A DNA stretch of 64,000 bases. Origin: Pleurodeles waltl. Lineage: Eukaryota > Chordata > Amphibia > Caudata > Salamandridae. The stretch lies in assembly GCF_031143425.1 (NCBI RefSeq), contig NC_090439.1:354634027-354698026 (forward strand), read 5' to 3'. The notes beneath the pieces are model-generated. The model made no database searches, was not told the DNA's origin, and saw only the letters and a program-made list of their open reading frames with translations. Within the stretch, counting starts at the first letter, position 1. Each line of letters begins with the position of its first letter. Of this stretch, positions 31,601 to 43,455 are shown piece after piece. Position numbers and translations under genes: made by a program.

Positions 31601-33147
31601 CTGTAAGTTTTTCCAGTCAGGTATTGGCCAGGGGAAACCAGTTTCTCTGTCACCATGGTGACACTGGCACCTGTATCCCTCAGGCCCTCTACACTTGTCC
31701 CATTAATAAAGAGCTGCTGCCTGTATTTTTGCATGTTAGGCGGCCAGGCAGCTAGTGTGGCTAAATCCACCCCACCCTCAGAGACTAGAGTAGCTTCAGT
31801 GTGGACCCTGATTTGCTCTGGGCACACTGTTGATCCCACTTGGAGACTAGCCATTCCAGTGTTACCTGGATTGGAGTGTGGAGTGGAACCTTTCTTGGGA
31901 CAGGCCTTGTCTCCAGTTTGGTGTCCAGACTGACTACAGTTTCGACACCAGGCCTTTTTGGGATCAAAGTTTTTACCCTTGTACCCCGCATTGTTTTGTG
32001 AAGAGGCTCTGGGCCCACCCTCCTGTGCAGGTTTTTGGGGGCCTGTAGAAGACTCTTTACTATTTTTATTTTTGGCTGTCTCACCACCTTTCCCCTGGGG
32101 AGGTTTTGTGACCCCTTTCTTTTGGTCACCCCCTGTGGAAGTTTTGGACACCCTTGTCTTGACCCAATGGTCCGCCTTCTTTCCCAATTCTTGGGGAGAA
32201 ATTGGTCCTAGGTCTACCAGATGCTGATGCAGTTTATCATTGAAACAATTACTTAACAGGTGTTCTTTCACAAATAAATTGTACAGCCCATCATAATTAC
32301 TTACACCACTGCCTTGAATCCAACCATCTAGTGTTTTTACTGAGTAGTCTACAAAGTCAACCCAGGTCTGGCTCGAGGTTTTTTGAGCCCCCCTGAATCT
32401 AATCCTATACTCCTCAGTGGAGAATCCAAAGCCCTCAATCAGGGTACCCTTCATGAGGTCATAAGATTCTGCATCTTTTCCAGAGAGCGTGAGGAGTCTA
32501 TCCCTACACTTTCCTGTGAACATTTCCCAAAGGAGAGCACCCCAGTGGGATTTGTTCACTTTTCTGGTTACACAAGCCCTCTCAAAAGCTGTGAACCATT
32601 TGGTGATGTCATCACCATCTTCATATTTAGTTACAATCCCTTTAGGGATTTTCAACATGTCAGGAGAATCTCTGACCCTATTTATGTTGCTGCCACCATT
32701 GATGGGACCTAGGCCCATCTCTTGTCTTTCCCTCTCTATGGCTAGGATCTGTCTTTCCAAAGCCAATCTTTTGGCCATCCTGGCTAACTGGATGTCCTCT
32801 TCACTGGGGTTATCCTCAGTGATTTCAGAGTTGTTGGTCCCTCCTGTGAGGGAACCAGCATCTCTGACTATTATTTGTGGAGTCAGGGCTTGAGAAGCCC
32901 TGCTCTCCCTAAGTAGGACTGGAGGGGGGGAATTTCCCTCCAAGTCACTATCTTCATCCTCTGAGTTGCCATCCTCAGAGGGGTTGGCCTTTTCAAACTC
33001 TGCCAAAAGCTCCTGGAGCTGTACTTTGGTAGGTTTGGGGCCCATTGCTATTTTCTTTAGTTTACAGAGTGACCTTAGCTCTCTCATCTGTAGATGAAGG
33101 TAAGGTGTGGTGTCGAGTTCCACCACAGTCACATCTGTGCTAGACAT
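31588..33147 (-). CDS. gag: Gmr1-like Gag with SCAN-related capsid region, zinc knuckle and start of protease
   Basis: A 519-codon frame beginning MSSTDVTVVELDTTPYL. In order it has an N-terminal helical region, an acidic linker (SEDGNSEDEDSDLEG), a capsid region with a SCAN-like helix pattern (YNLFVKEHLLSNCFNDKL, near residue 290), a basic Gly/Lys/Ser linker, a CCHC-type knuckle (CRNCSQSGHQTGDKAC, last spacing longer than usual), and the protease active site RDTGASVTMV near residue 490. Gmr1-type gag is the known source of vertebrate SCAN domains. It is the structural protein of the particle. Open from start to end, it stops by frameshift inside the protease. Confidence 0.88.
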   Translation of the reverse strand: MSSTDVTVVELDTTPYLHLQMRELRSLCKLKKIAMGPKPTKVQLQELLAEFEKANPSEDGNSEDEDSDLEGNSPPPVLLRESRASQALTPQIIVRDAGSLTGGTNNSEITEDNPSEEDIQLARMAKRLALERQILAIERERQEMGLGPINGGSNINRVRDSPDMLKIPKGIVTKYEDGDDITKWFTAFERACVTRKVNKSHWGALLWEMFTGKCRDRLLTLSGKDAESYDLMKGTLIEGFGFSTEEYRIRFRGAQKTSSQTWVDFVDYSVKTLDGWIQGSGVSNYDGLYNLFVKEHLLSNCFNDKLHQHLVDLGPISPQELGKKADHWVKTRVSKTSTGGDQKKGVTKPPQGKGGETAKNKNSKESSTGPQKPAQEGGPRASSQNNAGYKGKNFDPKKAWCRNCSQSGHQTGDKACPKKGSTPHSNPGNTGMASLQVGSTVCPEQIRVHTEATLVSEGGVDLATLAAWPPNMQKYRQQLFINGTSVEGLRDTGASVTMVTEKLVSPGQYLTGKTYSHQR

Positions 33148-33411
33148 TTTGCTTCTAAAAGTTGGAATACTTTTAAAGGATCTAAAACTGGTTCTAGAAT
33201 CTAATTCAAACTTTTACAAACTTTTAAACTCTAAAAGAAATGCTAAACAGGATCTAACACAAGGCCCTAGCAGGTCTTTTAAGAATTTAGAAAACTTTTC
33301 AAATTGCAAAAATCAATTTCTAATGACAATTTTGGAATTTGTCGTGTGATCAGGTATTGGCTGAGTAGTCCAGCAAATGCAAAGTCTTGTACCCCACCGC
33401 TGATCCACCAA
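33148..33411 (-). other. Gmr1-like leader and primer-binding region
   Basis: Lies between the Gag start and the 5' LTR. On the minus strand the base pairs next to the LTR edge read TTGGTGGATCAGCGGTGG, beginning with TGG as expected for a tRNA 3'-end complement. I could not assign the tRNA. Confidence 0.5.
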
Positions 33412-36099
33412 TGTAGGAAGTTGGCTCTGTATGTGCTATTTCAAAGTAAGGAATAGCATGCACAGAGTCCAAGGGTTCCCCTTAGAGGTAAAATAGTGGT
33501 AAAAAGAGATAATACTAATGCTCTATTTTGTGGTAGTGTGGTCGAGCAGTAGGCTTATCCAAGGAGTAGTGTTAAGCATTTGTTGTACATACACATAGAC
33601 AATAAATGAGGTACACACACTCAGAGACAAATCCAGCCAATAGGTTTTGTTATAGAAAAATATCTTTTCTTAGTTTATTTTAAGAACCACAGGTTCAAAT
33701 TTAACATGTAATATCTTGTTTGAAAGGTATTGCAGGTAAGTACATTAGGAACTTTGAATCATTTCAATTGCATGTATACTTTTCAAGTTATTCACAAATA
33801 GCTATTTCAAAAGTGGACACAGTGCAATTTTCACAGTTCCTGGGGGAGGTAAGTTTTTGTTAGTTTTACCAGGTAAGTAAGACACTTACAGGGTTCAGTT
33901 CTTGGTCCAAGGTAGCCCACCGTTGGGGGTTCAGAGCAACCCCAAAGTTACCACACCAGCAGCTCAGGGCCGGTCAGGTGCAGAGTTCAAAGTGGTGCCC
34001 AAAACGCATAGGCTTCAATGGAGAGAAGGGGGTGCCCCGGTTCCGGTCTGCTTGCAGGTAAGTACCCGCGTCTTCGGAGGGCAGACCAGGGGGGTTTTGT
34101 AGGGCACCGGGGGGGACACAAGCCCACACAGAAATTTCATCCTCAGCGGCGCGGGGGCGGCCGGGTGCAGTGTTAGAACAAGCGTCGGGTTCGCAATGGA
34201 AGTCAATGAGAGATCAAGGGATCTCTTCAGCGCTGCAGGCAGGCAAGGGGGGGCTTCCTCGGGGAAACCTCCACTTGGGCAAGGGAGAGGGACTCCTGGG
34301 GGTCACTTCTGCAGTGAAAGTCTGGTCCTTCAGGTCCTGGGGGCTGCGGGTGCAGGGTCTTTTCCAGGCGTCGGGACTTAGGTTTCAGAGAGTCGCGGTC
34401 AGGGGAAGCCTCGGGATTCCATCTGCAGGCGGCGCTGTGGGGGCTCAGGGGGGACAGGTTTTGGTACTCACAGTCGTAGAGTAGTCCGGGGGTCCTCCCT
34501 GAGGTGTTGGTTCTCCACCAGCCGAGTCGGAGTCGCCGGGTGCAGTGTTGCAAGTCTCACGCTTCTTGCGGGGAGTTGCAGGGTTCTTTAAAGCTGCTTC
34601 TTGAAACAAAGTTGCAGTCTTTTTGGAGCAGGTCCGCTGTCCTCAGGAGTTTCTTGTCATCGTCGAAGCAGGGCAGTCCTCAGAGGATTCAGAGGTCGCT
34701 GGTCCCTTTGGAAGGCGTCGCTGGAGCAGAGTTCTTTGGAAGGCAGGAGACAGGCCGGTGAGTTTCTGGAGCCAAGGCAGTTGTTGTCTTCTGGTCTTCC
34801 TCTGCAGGGGTTTTCAGCTAGGCAGTCCTTCTTCTTGTTGTTGCAGGAATCTAATTTTCTAGGGTTCAGGGTAGCCCTTAAATACTAAATTTAAGGGCGT
34901 GTTTAGGTCTGGGGGGTTAGTAGCCAATGGCTACTAGCCCTGAGGGTGGGTACACCCTCTTTGTGCCTCCTCCCAAGGGGAGGGGGTCACAATCCTAACC
35001 CTATTGGGGGAATCCTCCATCTGCAAGATGGAGGATTTCTAAAAGTTAGAGTCACCTCAGCTCAGGACACCTTAGGGGCTGTCCTGACTGGCCAGTGACT
35101 CCTCCTTGTTGCTTTCTTTGTTCCCTCCAGCCTTGCCGCCAAAAGTGGGGGCCGTGGCCGGAGGGGGCGGGCAACTCCACTAAGCTGGAGTGCCCTGCTG
35201 GGCTGTGACAAAGGGGTGAGCCTTTGAGGCTCACCGCCAGGTGTTACAGCTCCTGCCTGGGGGAGGTGTTAGCATCTCCACCCAGTGCAGGCTTTGTTAC
35301 TGGCCTCAGAGTGACAAAGGCACTCTTCCCATGGGGCCAGCAACATGTCTCTAGTGTGGCAGGCTGCTGGAACTAGTCAGCCTACACAGACAGTCGGTTA
35401 AGTTTCAGGGGGCACCTCTAAGGTGCCCTCTGGGGTGTATTTTGCAATAAAATGTACACTGGCATTAGTGTGCATTTATTGTGCTGAGAAGTTTGATACC
35501 AAACTTCCCAGTTTTCAGTGTAGCCATTATGGTGCTGTGGAGTTCGTGTTTGACAAACTCCCAGACCATATACTCTTATGGCTACCCTGCACTTACAATG
35601 TCTAAGGTTTTGTTTAGACACTGTAGGGGTACCATGCTCATGCACTGGTACCCTCACCTATGGTATAGTGCACCCTGCCTTAAGGCTGTAAGGCCTGCTA
35701 GAGGGGTGACTGACCTATACTTGCATAGGCAGTGAGAGGCTGGCATGGCACCCTGAGGGGAGTGCCATGTCGACTTACTCGTTTTGTTCTCACTAGCACA
35801 CACAAGCTGGCAAGCAGTGTGTCTGTGCTGGGTGAGAGGTCTCCAGGGTGGCATAAGACATGCTGCAGCCCTTAGAGACCTTCCTTGGCATCAGGGCCCT
35901 TGGTACTAGGAGTACCAGTTACAAGGGACTTATCTGGATGCCAGGGTCTGCCAATTGTGGATACAAAAGTACAGGTTAGGGAAAGAACACTGGTGCTGGG
36001 GCCTGGTTAGCAGGCCTCAGCACACTTTCAATTGTAAACATAGCATCAGCAAAGGCAAAAAGTCAGGGGGCAACCATGCCAAGGAGGCATTTCCTTACA
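33412..36099 (-). repeat. 5' LTR of Gmr1-like element (2,688 bp)
   Basis: Near-identical partner of 25015-27704, with the same TG...CA ends. It is followed on the right by GGGGG (36100-36104), the second copy of the target duplication. On the minus strand this is the upstream LTR and should contain the promoter. Its 2.7-kb length is large for a Ty3/gypsy element. Confidence 0.95.
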
Positions 36100-36252
36100 G
36101 GGGGTCTGCTCTTTTCTAGAAGAATGCTAATGTTGTCTTCGCCGCCCCTAGAGCCAACCATAGAATGGCATGCTCCCCGTGTGATTGGTGCTGCAATTCC
36201 TGGGCTCGAAGACCCAAGAGAATATGCTCCGGCGCTGTGGGTACGGGATATC

Positions 36253-39196
36253 CTAACATCTCTTTATGATGTGATAGAATTTCGTTCTAATAGGGGCGAA
36301 TAGTTGGGCAGTCCCACCAAATGGGTTTAAAATCTCCCAAACATGCCACAGCCCGCCAACATCTATCGGACACCTGTGCATATAGTTTCTTAAGCTTCTC
36401 GGGTAGAGGTACCAGTTGTAGAGCAGCTTATAGTGTGCTTCCCTGGCGCCCATTGAGCGGTTATGCTTGGACATGTCCTGATATAGATGTCGCCAACGGT
36501 CCTCCCCCACCGAGATGCCCAACACCTGTTCCCAGAAGGGTATGTGTTGAGGGGTCGGCGCCCTCTGTGCAGCGGCTGATATAGAATACAGCATAGAAAT
36601 ACTGCCCTTTGTCACTCCGCCCCTTTGCACAAATCTATCCATTGGGAGCAAATCCCTTATGGCTGCCTCCTGCATATGTGGCTGTGAGACCCAATGCACC
36701 AACTGAGTGTAATGGTAGTGTTCAGACTGTGGGAGCTGAAAATCTCTGCAACAGTTATTAAACGTACGGAGTTGGTCCCCATGATTTAAATCTGCAATTC
36801 GCAAGCAGCCCCCTTCCCTCCACTTATCAAAGGGCCCAGAAGCTTCCCCCGGGGGGAATGCCTTGTTAAAATGGATGTGGTGAGGGGAAGGATGTAATCT
36901 CGTAGGCTCTTGTTACCTTGTCCCACACTTTAAGGGTAGAGGCGGTGGGTGTGCTACTGAATGCGTTTTGCGGCCGTGCCCCCTTGGGCTTCCAGGGGAC
37001 ATCCCACAAAGTCTTGCCCGTCACCGCCCTATCCATATGAAGCCACAGCTTTTCTGACTCTCGGAGGGACCACTCAGCCAATACATGCAGCTGTGCAGCT
37101 CTATAGTACTGAAGGAGGTCAGGGAGCGCCAATCCACCCTCTTCCTTGGAGCGCACCAGTACTTTATTTGATACTCTAGCTCTTGTTCCCTGCCAAATGA
37201 ACCTCATGAACATCGTCCGGGTCTCAGCAAAAAAATCTGGTGGATATCAATAGGGAGGCTTTGAAAGAGATAGAGGAATCTGGGGTGCACTGTCATCTTA
37301 ATGCCATTGATGCGCCCCAGCCAGGACAGCCATAGCGGAGACCACCTCTTAAAGTCTTCTCGTAGTGACTTGATCAAGGGAGGTTAATTAGCTCGGAACA
37401 GATCAGAAACCTGGGGAACAAGTCGAATACCCAAATATGTGATTTCTTTTTTAGCCCACGTAAATGGGGTCAAGGAAGTTACCTGGGTCATTACCCCTGC
37501 GGGCATCAACAGGTTAAGAAGATATGATTTCCCTGCGTTTACCTTAAAACCTATCACTTGCTCAAAGAGTGTTAACTCCTATAGAATAACCACGAGGGAT
37601 GTGCGGGGTTCAGTGACGAATACTAAAATGTCATCAGCAAATAAGGACATTTTATGGTGGTCGGAGCCAAATTTAATGCCTGGGAATGCAGGGCAAGCTC
37701 TCACCCGTACCGCCAAGGGCTCAACACTCAATGCAAAAATCAGTGTGGAAGAGGGCATCCCAGCCTCGTGCCCTGTGATAGATCAAATAATTCCAAAATC
37801 ACCCCATTTACCGAAATGCGGGACCTAGGGCACGAGTAATTGCTCATTACCATTGTTACAAATTGTTGCCCAAATCCGAAATGTCTCATGGTTGCCACCA
37901 AAGACGTCCACTCGACTATCAAATGCTTTCTCAGTGCCAAGCGCCAATAAAAGCGCTGGGACCTTTTTCTTATGAACCTTTTCCATCAAATGGATGACAC
38001 GTCGAAGATTTTCATGCGTCTGGCGCCCTTTGATAAAGCCTGATTGGTCCGGATGTTTCAGCTCAGGCATCACATCCTCCATCCTCTGCGCCAGGATTTA
38101 GAGTATAATTTGGAGTCGAGATTCAGCAGGGCAATGGGTCGATATGAGGCGCATAACTGAGGGTCCTTTCCCGCCTTGGGTATTAGAGTGATCAGAGCCT
38201 CCCCCATAGATGGGGATACCGCTCCTTCGCCTCGTATATAATTAAACAGTGCAACGAGCTGTCCTGCCAATTCTGCACCAAAAGATTTGTAGAAGTGGTC
38301 CGTAAATCCGTCAGGGCCAGGGGCCTTATGTAGGGGGAGGGTATCAATCCACTGTATGGAGGTTAGTTTCTCCCACCCTCTTATGTTGGAAGTATTCTTT
38401 AACCTCAGAACGTTACGAGATGCTGTGTCACACGTAAGTACAGTGGGAAAGTAGCAGTGCTTGGTAGAGGTGCGTGCCAGGGCCCAATTCAGGCCAACCA
38501 ACACCGGTGCATGATCTGATATAATAATTGGATGAATGGATACAGACTTAAGAATCTGTCTTAACGGTTTGCTCAGAAATACGTAGTCTATCCTCGAGTA
38601 AGAGCGGGGGGTATGTGAGAGGAAAGAATAGTCCCTCTCTAAGGGTTTCAGGGCCCGCCAAGAATCAAAAATCCCCAATCGGCGGAAGACGGACTTCACC
38701 GACCTGGCAAAAGCACTTGTCTGGGATCTCTATGGATGTGTTGTGTCTAGAGCCGAGTCCCAAACCAGATTGAAGTCTCCCACTAAAATTATTTCGCCCC
38801 CTCTGCATAACCCTCCAGCTCCTTCAGGAAATGTAACAGAAATTGGGTTTGATTGCTGTTAGGGGCATAAATGGTAGATATTGTACGCATTTTCCCTTCT
38901 AGGCTTCCTTTTACCATTAAGTATCATCCCTCTTTATCTTTCTTGGAACCTGTTTCCCTGAAGTGGACAGATCTGTGAAACATCTAAGCCACCCCACTGT
39001 GCTTTGTTGGTGCTGAAGCTAAAGAAATCTGAGTGTAGTGCTTATGACTGAGACAATGTCCCTCCCCCCTCTTCAAATGTGTTTCTTGTAAGGCCACAAT
39101 GTCATTATGGTGATCATCAAAGTACTTTCTCAATTGTGACCGCATATTGGGGGAATTAGGTCCTTTCACATTCCATGGAAGCAGTTCCAGCTTCAT
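36253..39196 (-). pseudogene. L1-like ORF2 (endonuclease-reverse transcriptase), degraded
   Basis: The N-terminal APE-type endonuclease is recognisable at 39196-38984 (LLPWNVKGPNSPNMRSQL, then IVALQETHLK). A later endonuclease part and the RT start lie at 38699-38070 (YSRIDYVFLS, ISDHAPVL, then APGPDGFTDHFYKSF and SYRPIALLNLDSKLYSK). RT continues at 38082-37825 (PDQSGFIKGRQT). The C-terminal region is at 37213-36866 (RFIWQGTRARVSNKVL) and 36804-36253. Frames change several times and stops intervene. The protein would nick target DNA and copy its RNA, but this copy cannot encode it. Confidence 0.88.
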
Positions 39197-39424
39197 CTCC
39201 CTGAAACAAAAACACTCTCAACTAGACCCCTAATATTATCTCTTATACCATGCACCTTGACCCCGTCCTCCCCCCTTCGGAACGCCAAGCCTTTTTTGGG
39301 CTTTCCACATGACTCTTTGTATATCGAAAGGAATGGTAAACAATGAACAAACCAAAAGAACATCTCAGAAGAGATATAGAATCGTACACTTGACAATATA
39401 AAACAACAAACTTCCCTACGTACT

Positions 39425-40651
39425 TCATTCTGTGGACAGGGTCCAAATCCGCCTCCTATCCCCTCCAGGCCTCAAAACAAAAATACATACAAGCGGAGGA
39501 GCCCTCCCAAGATTCCAGAATCCAACAGGAGCGGAGTATGCCCAAACGTCATGTAGAGTTGAGGCCTTTATCATGCTTCTCGCATCCACACTTTCTCCCC
39601 AGAGGGAGGAGCCCCCTTCGTCACTCCATCTCCATGGAAGCCCCCACCTGGGGTTGCACCCCAGCTCTCTCCGGTGATCTGCCGGGGCCCTCCTGGGGGT
39701 CTTGCTACCCCTCCTCTGTTGTTTCCATTGATCCATTGACGTGGAAGGGATATCCTCTCCTCGCCCAGCTCCAGCAGTGATGACAACGTCACCCCTCTCT
39801 CCTCCAGACTCTAGGCTCAACGCGGCTGCCGCGTCATCCAGAGCTGTAAAATGACACGCCCTATTGTGGAGTTCGAACGCCACACCAAAGGGAAAGGTCC
39901 AACGATATCTTATGTTCTTCTCAATCAGAGCCTTTGTCACTGGGCGGAATTGTTGCCGTCGTGCCAAGGTCGCTGGAGCTATGACCTGATAGAGGGAGCA
40001 TCTTGCACTCTGGAAGGAGATAAAGTCCTGTTGTCATGCCTTTAATAGAATTTGTTCCTTCTCCTTGAACGAGCTCAGCTTAGCCAGAATGTCTCTAGGA
40101 CTTCTCCCCTCGCCCACAGCTCTACTGCCCATTCGATCCACTCGTTCCACTTGCACCTCCGGTTGATCCTCTCCCAAAAGGGTGGAAAATAGCCCAATCA
40201 CAAAAGCCTCCAGATCAGTCCCCTCTGCTCCCTCCTCCAGGCCTCTCACCCTCATGTTGTTTCTGCGTGCACGATTTTCTAAGTCTTCACACTTTAATGT
40301 GGTGAGGTGTAGCTGCGCCTTAATATTCGTAATCTCAGTCTCCACCGGGGCAACTTTCTGCTGTAAGTCCTGCATATGTGTTTCAAGATCTATAGAACGG
40401 GCCCCTACCGAGTCTACATCTGTTTGAAGTGTGGATAGTTTCCCATTGACATCTGCTTGGAAGGCATCCAGCATCGCACTAATGTTAGTTGTAAGCTCCT
40501 CTCGCAGTTCGGCTTTGAAAGTGGGAAGGGAGGACAAAAGATCCTCCTTTGTGAGTGCCATCTCTCCCCCCTGTGACAGGTCAGCGTTCTCTAATCTGGC
40601 TGGAGAAAAGTAGCTGGAGACTCTGTTGGCCTGTACCTGCCGCCGCGGCAT
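39425..40651 (-). pseudogene. L1-like ORF1 (coiled-coil RNA-binding protein), one nonsense codon
   Basis: From Met 40651 (MPRRQVQANRVSSYFSP) comes a long heptad-bearing coiled coil. Then follows ENRARRNNMRVRGLEEG, the start of the RRM-like transposase_22 domain, and EVQVERVDRMGSR. A TGA at 40034-40036 interrupts. The same frame resumes with ARRQQFRPVTKALIEKNIRYRW, the C-terminal domain. The part beyond about 39800 is less convincing. The product would package L1 RNA. Confidence 0.85.
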
Positions 40652-41573
40652 ATGCGTCTGTCAGGGACCGGGCTCCGGCACTTGTCTGTAGGCTTTCTCT
40701 CCCCACCAGGACATCTCTCCTTCTCATGAGGGCTCTCCTCTGGGCCTCTGCCCACGTCTCACAGCCCACTTCTCAAGGGGGAGTCATGTGTCTCTCCTCT
40801 CCCCCTGCATCTCACTTGCTCCCGCTCATTTCAGCTGTCTGTCGCCCCCCCCTGCGGGTGTGGCCCCCTCTTTGAAGTGTCCCACCGCCAGTCACCTGTG
40901 GATGCACCGTTGGGCCCTACTGTCTTGGGGCCCCGCTCGGCCTGATCTCCCCAGCTCAGCGCTCTCCGAAGTGGCCTCTCTCTCCCTGTCTCGGCTCTTC
41001 CTGCGCGGAACCGCAGCGTCATACCACCGAGCTGGCTCCAAAAATATTTTCCAGGGGAGACCGCCCTGTTGACTCCCTAATTTCACTGGTGGGAAAGAGG
41101 GTTATCTGTAGGGGGGCAGCTGCCCTCTCTATTTTGAGCTGCTGCCCCACGCTCCACAAATCGGCCTTTCCTGGGCTCCGCCACTCCGCCGCTGTGCGCA
41201 CTGGCGCTCACCTTAATGGAGCTGTTCCCAGCTCCTGAGCAGCTCTGCTGGGGGAGACACCCCAGATCTCGTCTCCATGTCAGGGCTCCAGCCCCCCGCC
41301 ATCTCCACTTGGCTCCGTCCTGGCTGCTACTAGGCCGCAAGGCCGCATTCCGAGGGCGGCGAGCTCTGCCTAGCGAGACACACCTCTCACGGCCGGCAAC
41401 CACGACGGATTCTCCCCCTCCAGGGGCTCATCGGCACACCACCAGGTCAGGGGGAGTCCTTTTGCACCCCTTTACCTCCTCAATACATCGGGCCTGGTAG
41501 GATTTAGATGGAGCCGATGGAGCTCACGTCCGATCGGCCATGTTGGTTGGCCTGCCTCTTTAAAGCAGCTTTT

Positions 41574-42284
41574 GACTGTGTATCCCGCAGTAACGTATGG
41601 ACAAAATTACAGCTATGGGGGTTACCCTTAAATATTTTAAATGCTATAAGATTATTGTATTTGGATTCATGAGTAAAGGTTATACTCGGAGATTGCTCAA
41701 ATTTATCTATGCCCGTTAAAACAGCAGTTGGTCTAAAACAAGGTTGCGTCTTAGTCCCGATACTCTTTAATCTTTACATTGCAGACCTCTCTACAAAGCT
41801 AAATAGTCTGTCTGAAAGGGGGATATCAGTTATCCAACATACTCTATGCGAACAATTTGCTCTTGCTAAGCAATTCCAGAATAGGAATGTAAAAACTGAT
41901 GAATATCCTGGGAGGGTATACAAAAATAAATGAGCTGGAGATAAATCAGAATAAAACCAAAATTATTGTCCTTAATCGCAGGCCCTCAAATCAACGTACG
42001 TGGTATCTAAACTGTAAGATAATAGAGGAAGTAGCCACGTATTGGTACCTCGGGTCACAATAGACTCAAGAGGGAATTATGCGTGTCCCAGGGAAGAGAC
42101 AATGAATAAAGTACATTCACTTATTCATGCCTTTGGAACTCTAGCTAAGACCATGGCTGGTTAGTCCTCAAATCGTATACAACAAAGAGGGAATCACTAT
42201 TGACGGCTGCACCCTATGCCTTGAAAATTAAATGTTTTCTAAAATTGCGGCTGGGTGAGATGCCTACACTAGACTTTGTCAAAA
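41574..42284 (+). pseudogene. Non-LTR retrotransposon RT, downstream fragment
   Basis: Continues the RT broken at 24464, starting DCVSRSNVWTKLQLWG. The conserved RT block VGLKQGCVLVPILFNLYIADL appears near 41730. A later YLG segment near 42045 marks the thumb region. Stops and shifts are frequent. It is interrupted at about 42285 by a GC-rich palindromic element and resumes at about 42813. Confidence 0.8.
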
Positions 42285-42812
42285 GCCCGCAGCAGCCATT
42301 CTGGCTTTCCCGCTGGGCGACAGCCAAAAGGCCGCCCGCCGGCCCAGCGGGAAAGCCCCTGCAACAAGGAAGCCGGCTCCGAATGGCGCCGGCAGAGTTG
42401 CAGGGGTGCGACGGGTGCAGTGGCACCCGTCGCGATTTTCACTGTCTGCAAAGCAGACAGTGAAAATCTGTATGGGGCCCTGTTAGGGGGCCCCTGCACT
42501 GCCCATGCCAGTAGCATGGGCAGTGCAGGGGCCCCCAGGGGCCCCATGACACCCGTTCCCGCCATCCTGGTTCTGGCGGTGAAAACCGCCAGAAACAGGC
42601 TGGCGGGAAGGGGGTCGGAATCCCCATGGCATGGAGGATTCCCTGGGCCAGGGGAAAACCGGCGGGAAACCGCCGGTTCCCCTTTTCTGACCGCGGCTTT
42701 ACCGCCGCGGTCAGAATAGCCCAGGAAGCACCGCCAGCCTGTTGGCGGTGCTTCCGCTGCCCTCCGCCCTGGCGGTCAGAGACCGCCAGGGTAGGAATGA
42801 GGCCCTTTATGT
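42285..42812. mobile_element. GC-rich palindromic element, copy 3 (left end diverged or truncated)
   Basis: Shares the chain of hairpins with the elements at 29598-30227 and 50466-51084: CGACGGGTGCAGTGGCACCC, the CTGTCTGC/GCAGACAG pair, GCCCATGCCA...TGGCATGGGC-type stems, GGGGCCCC, and GACCGCGG...CCGCGGTC. Clear GGGGGTGATTCTGA ends are not seen on the left. It splits the non-LTR element. Confidence 0.75.
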
Positions 42813-43190
42813 CTAAATGGAAGAATGAGACACAAAGCATTAATCAGGAATGCAATTTATGCCATAAGGCAGTAGAAGCATTAAAGCATGTGGTTTGCAT
42901 TTGCCCAGCCTTGCCGATTCAAAGGAAAAAAATGTTGAAGAACAAATTAAAAAACCTAGGGATCAGAACATGCAGACACACCCTAATGGAAGCGCTTGAT
43001 TCCAGAAATGAAATACTAAATATCAGGCTGGGTCAAATTCTGGAAATTTTTATTTCATTCACTGCACCCTCCAGAACCTAGGGATGGTGTAGGGAATATG
43101 CCTCGGCATAATTTGAATCATGTTTTACATGCCCATAGACAGTCCCAGGGGTGGTTTGTGGGATTGAATCACGTAATTTTGTGCTTAGCC
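42813..43190 (+). pseudogene. Non-LTR retrotransposon C-terminal zinc region and 3' part
   Basis: The frame contains CNLCHKAVEALKHVVCICPAL, a CxxCH...C motif typical of the C-terminus of several non-LTR retrotransposon proteins, followed by a basic tail and a stop at about 43081. It completes the host element of the nest. Confidence 0.75.
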
Positions 43191-43455
43191 ATGATTTTAA
43201 CCATGTCTTACATTTGTAGATAGTCATATGAGGGGTTATGTGTTCATGGTACAGATTAGGTTCCTATGTCATTCAAACATGATTTTAACCATGCTTTACA
43301 TTCGTAAATAGTCATATGAGGGGTTAATGCATCCATTGCACAGAGTATGTTTCTATGTCATTTAATCATGATTTTAACCATGTTTTACATTTGTAACTAG
43401 TCATATGGGGGCTTATGCATCTTTTGTACAAATTATGTTCTTGTGTAATTTAAGG
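43191..43455 (+). repeat. Three tandem 88-89 bp repeats
   Basis: ATGATTTTAACCATG begins each unit, at 43191, 43279 and 43368. TAGTCATATG and an ATGTCATTTAA-type stretch follow in register. The array stands directly after the non-LTR ORF, where such elements often carry 3'-UTR repeats. Confidence 0.85.

Larger units (their letters stand above)
36105..41558 (-). mobile_element. L1-like non-LTR retrotransposon, body
   Basis: With the 3' piece at 24465-25014 this gives about 6.0 kb, flanked by the 15-bp duplication TTTAAAGCAGCTTTT (24450-24464 and 41559-41573). From the right it has a GC/CpG-rich 5' UTR (about 40650-41558), ORF1 (40651 to about 39430) and ORF2 (about 39196 to 36250). The full-length structure with target duplication and poly(A) shows target-primed insertion. 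Both ORFs carry inactivating changes. Confidence 0.9.
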
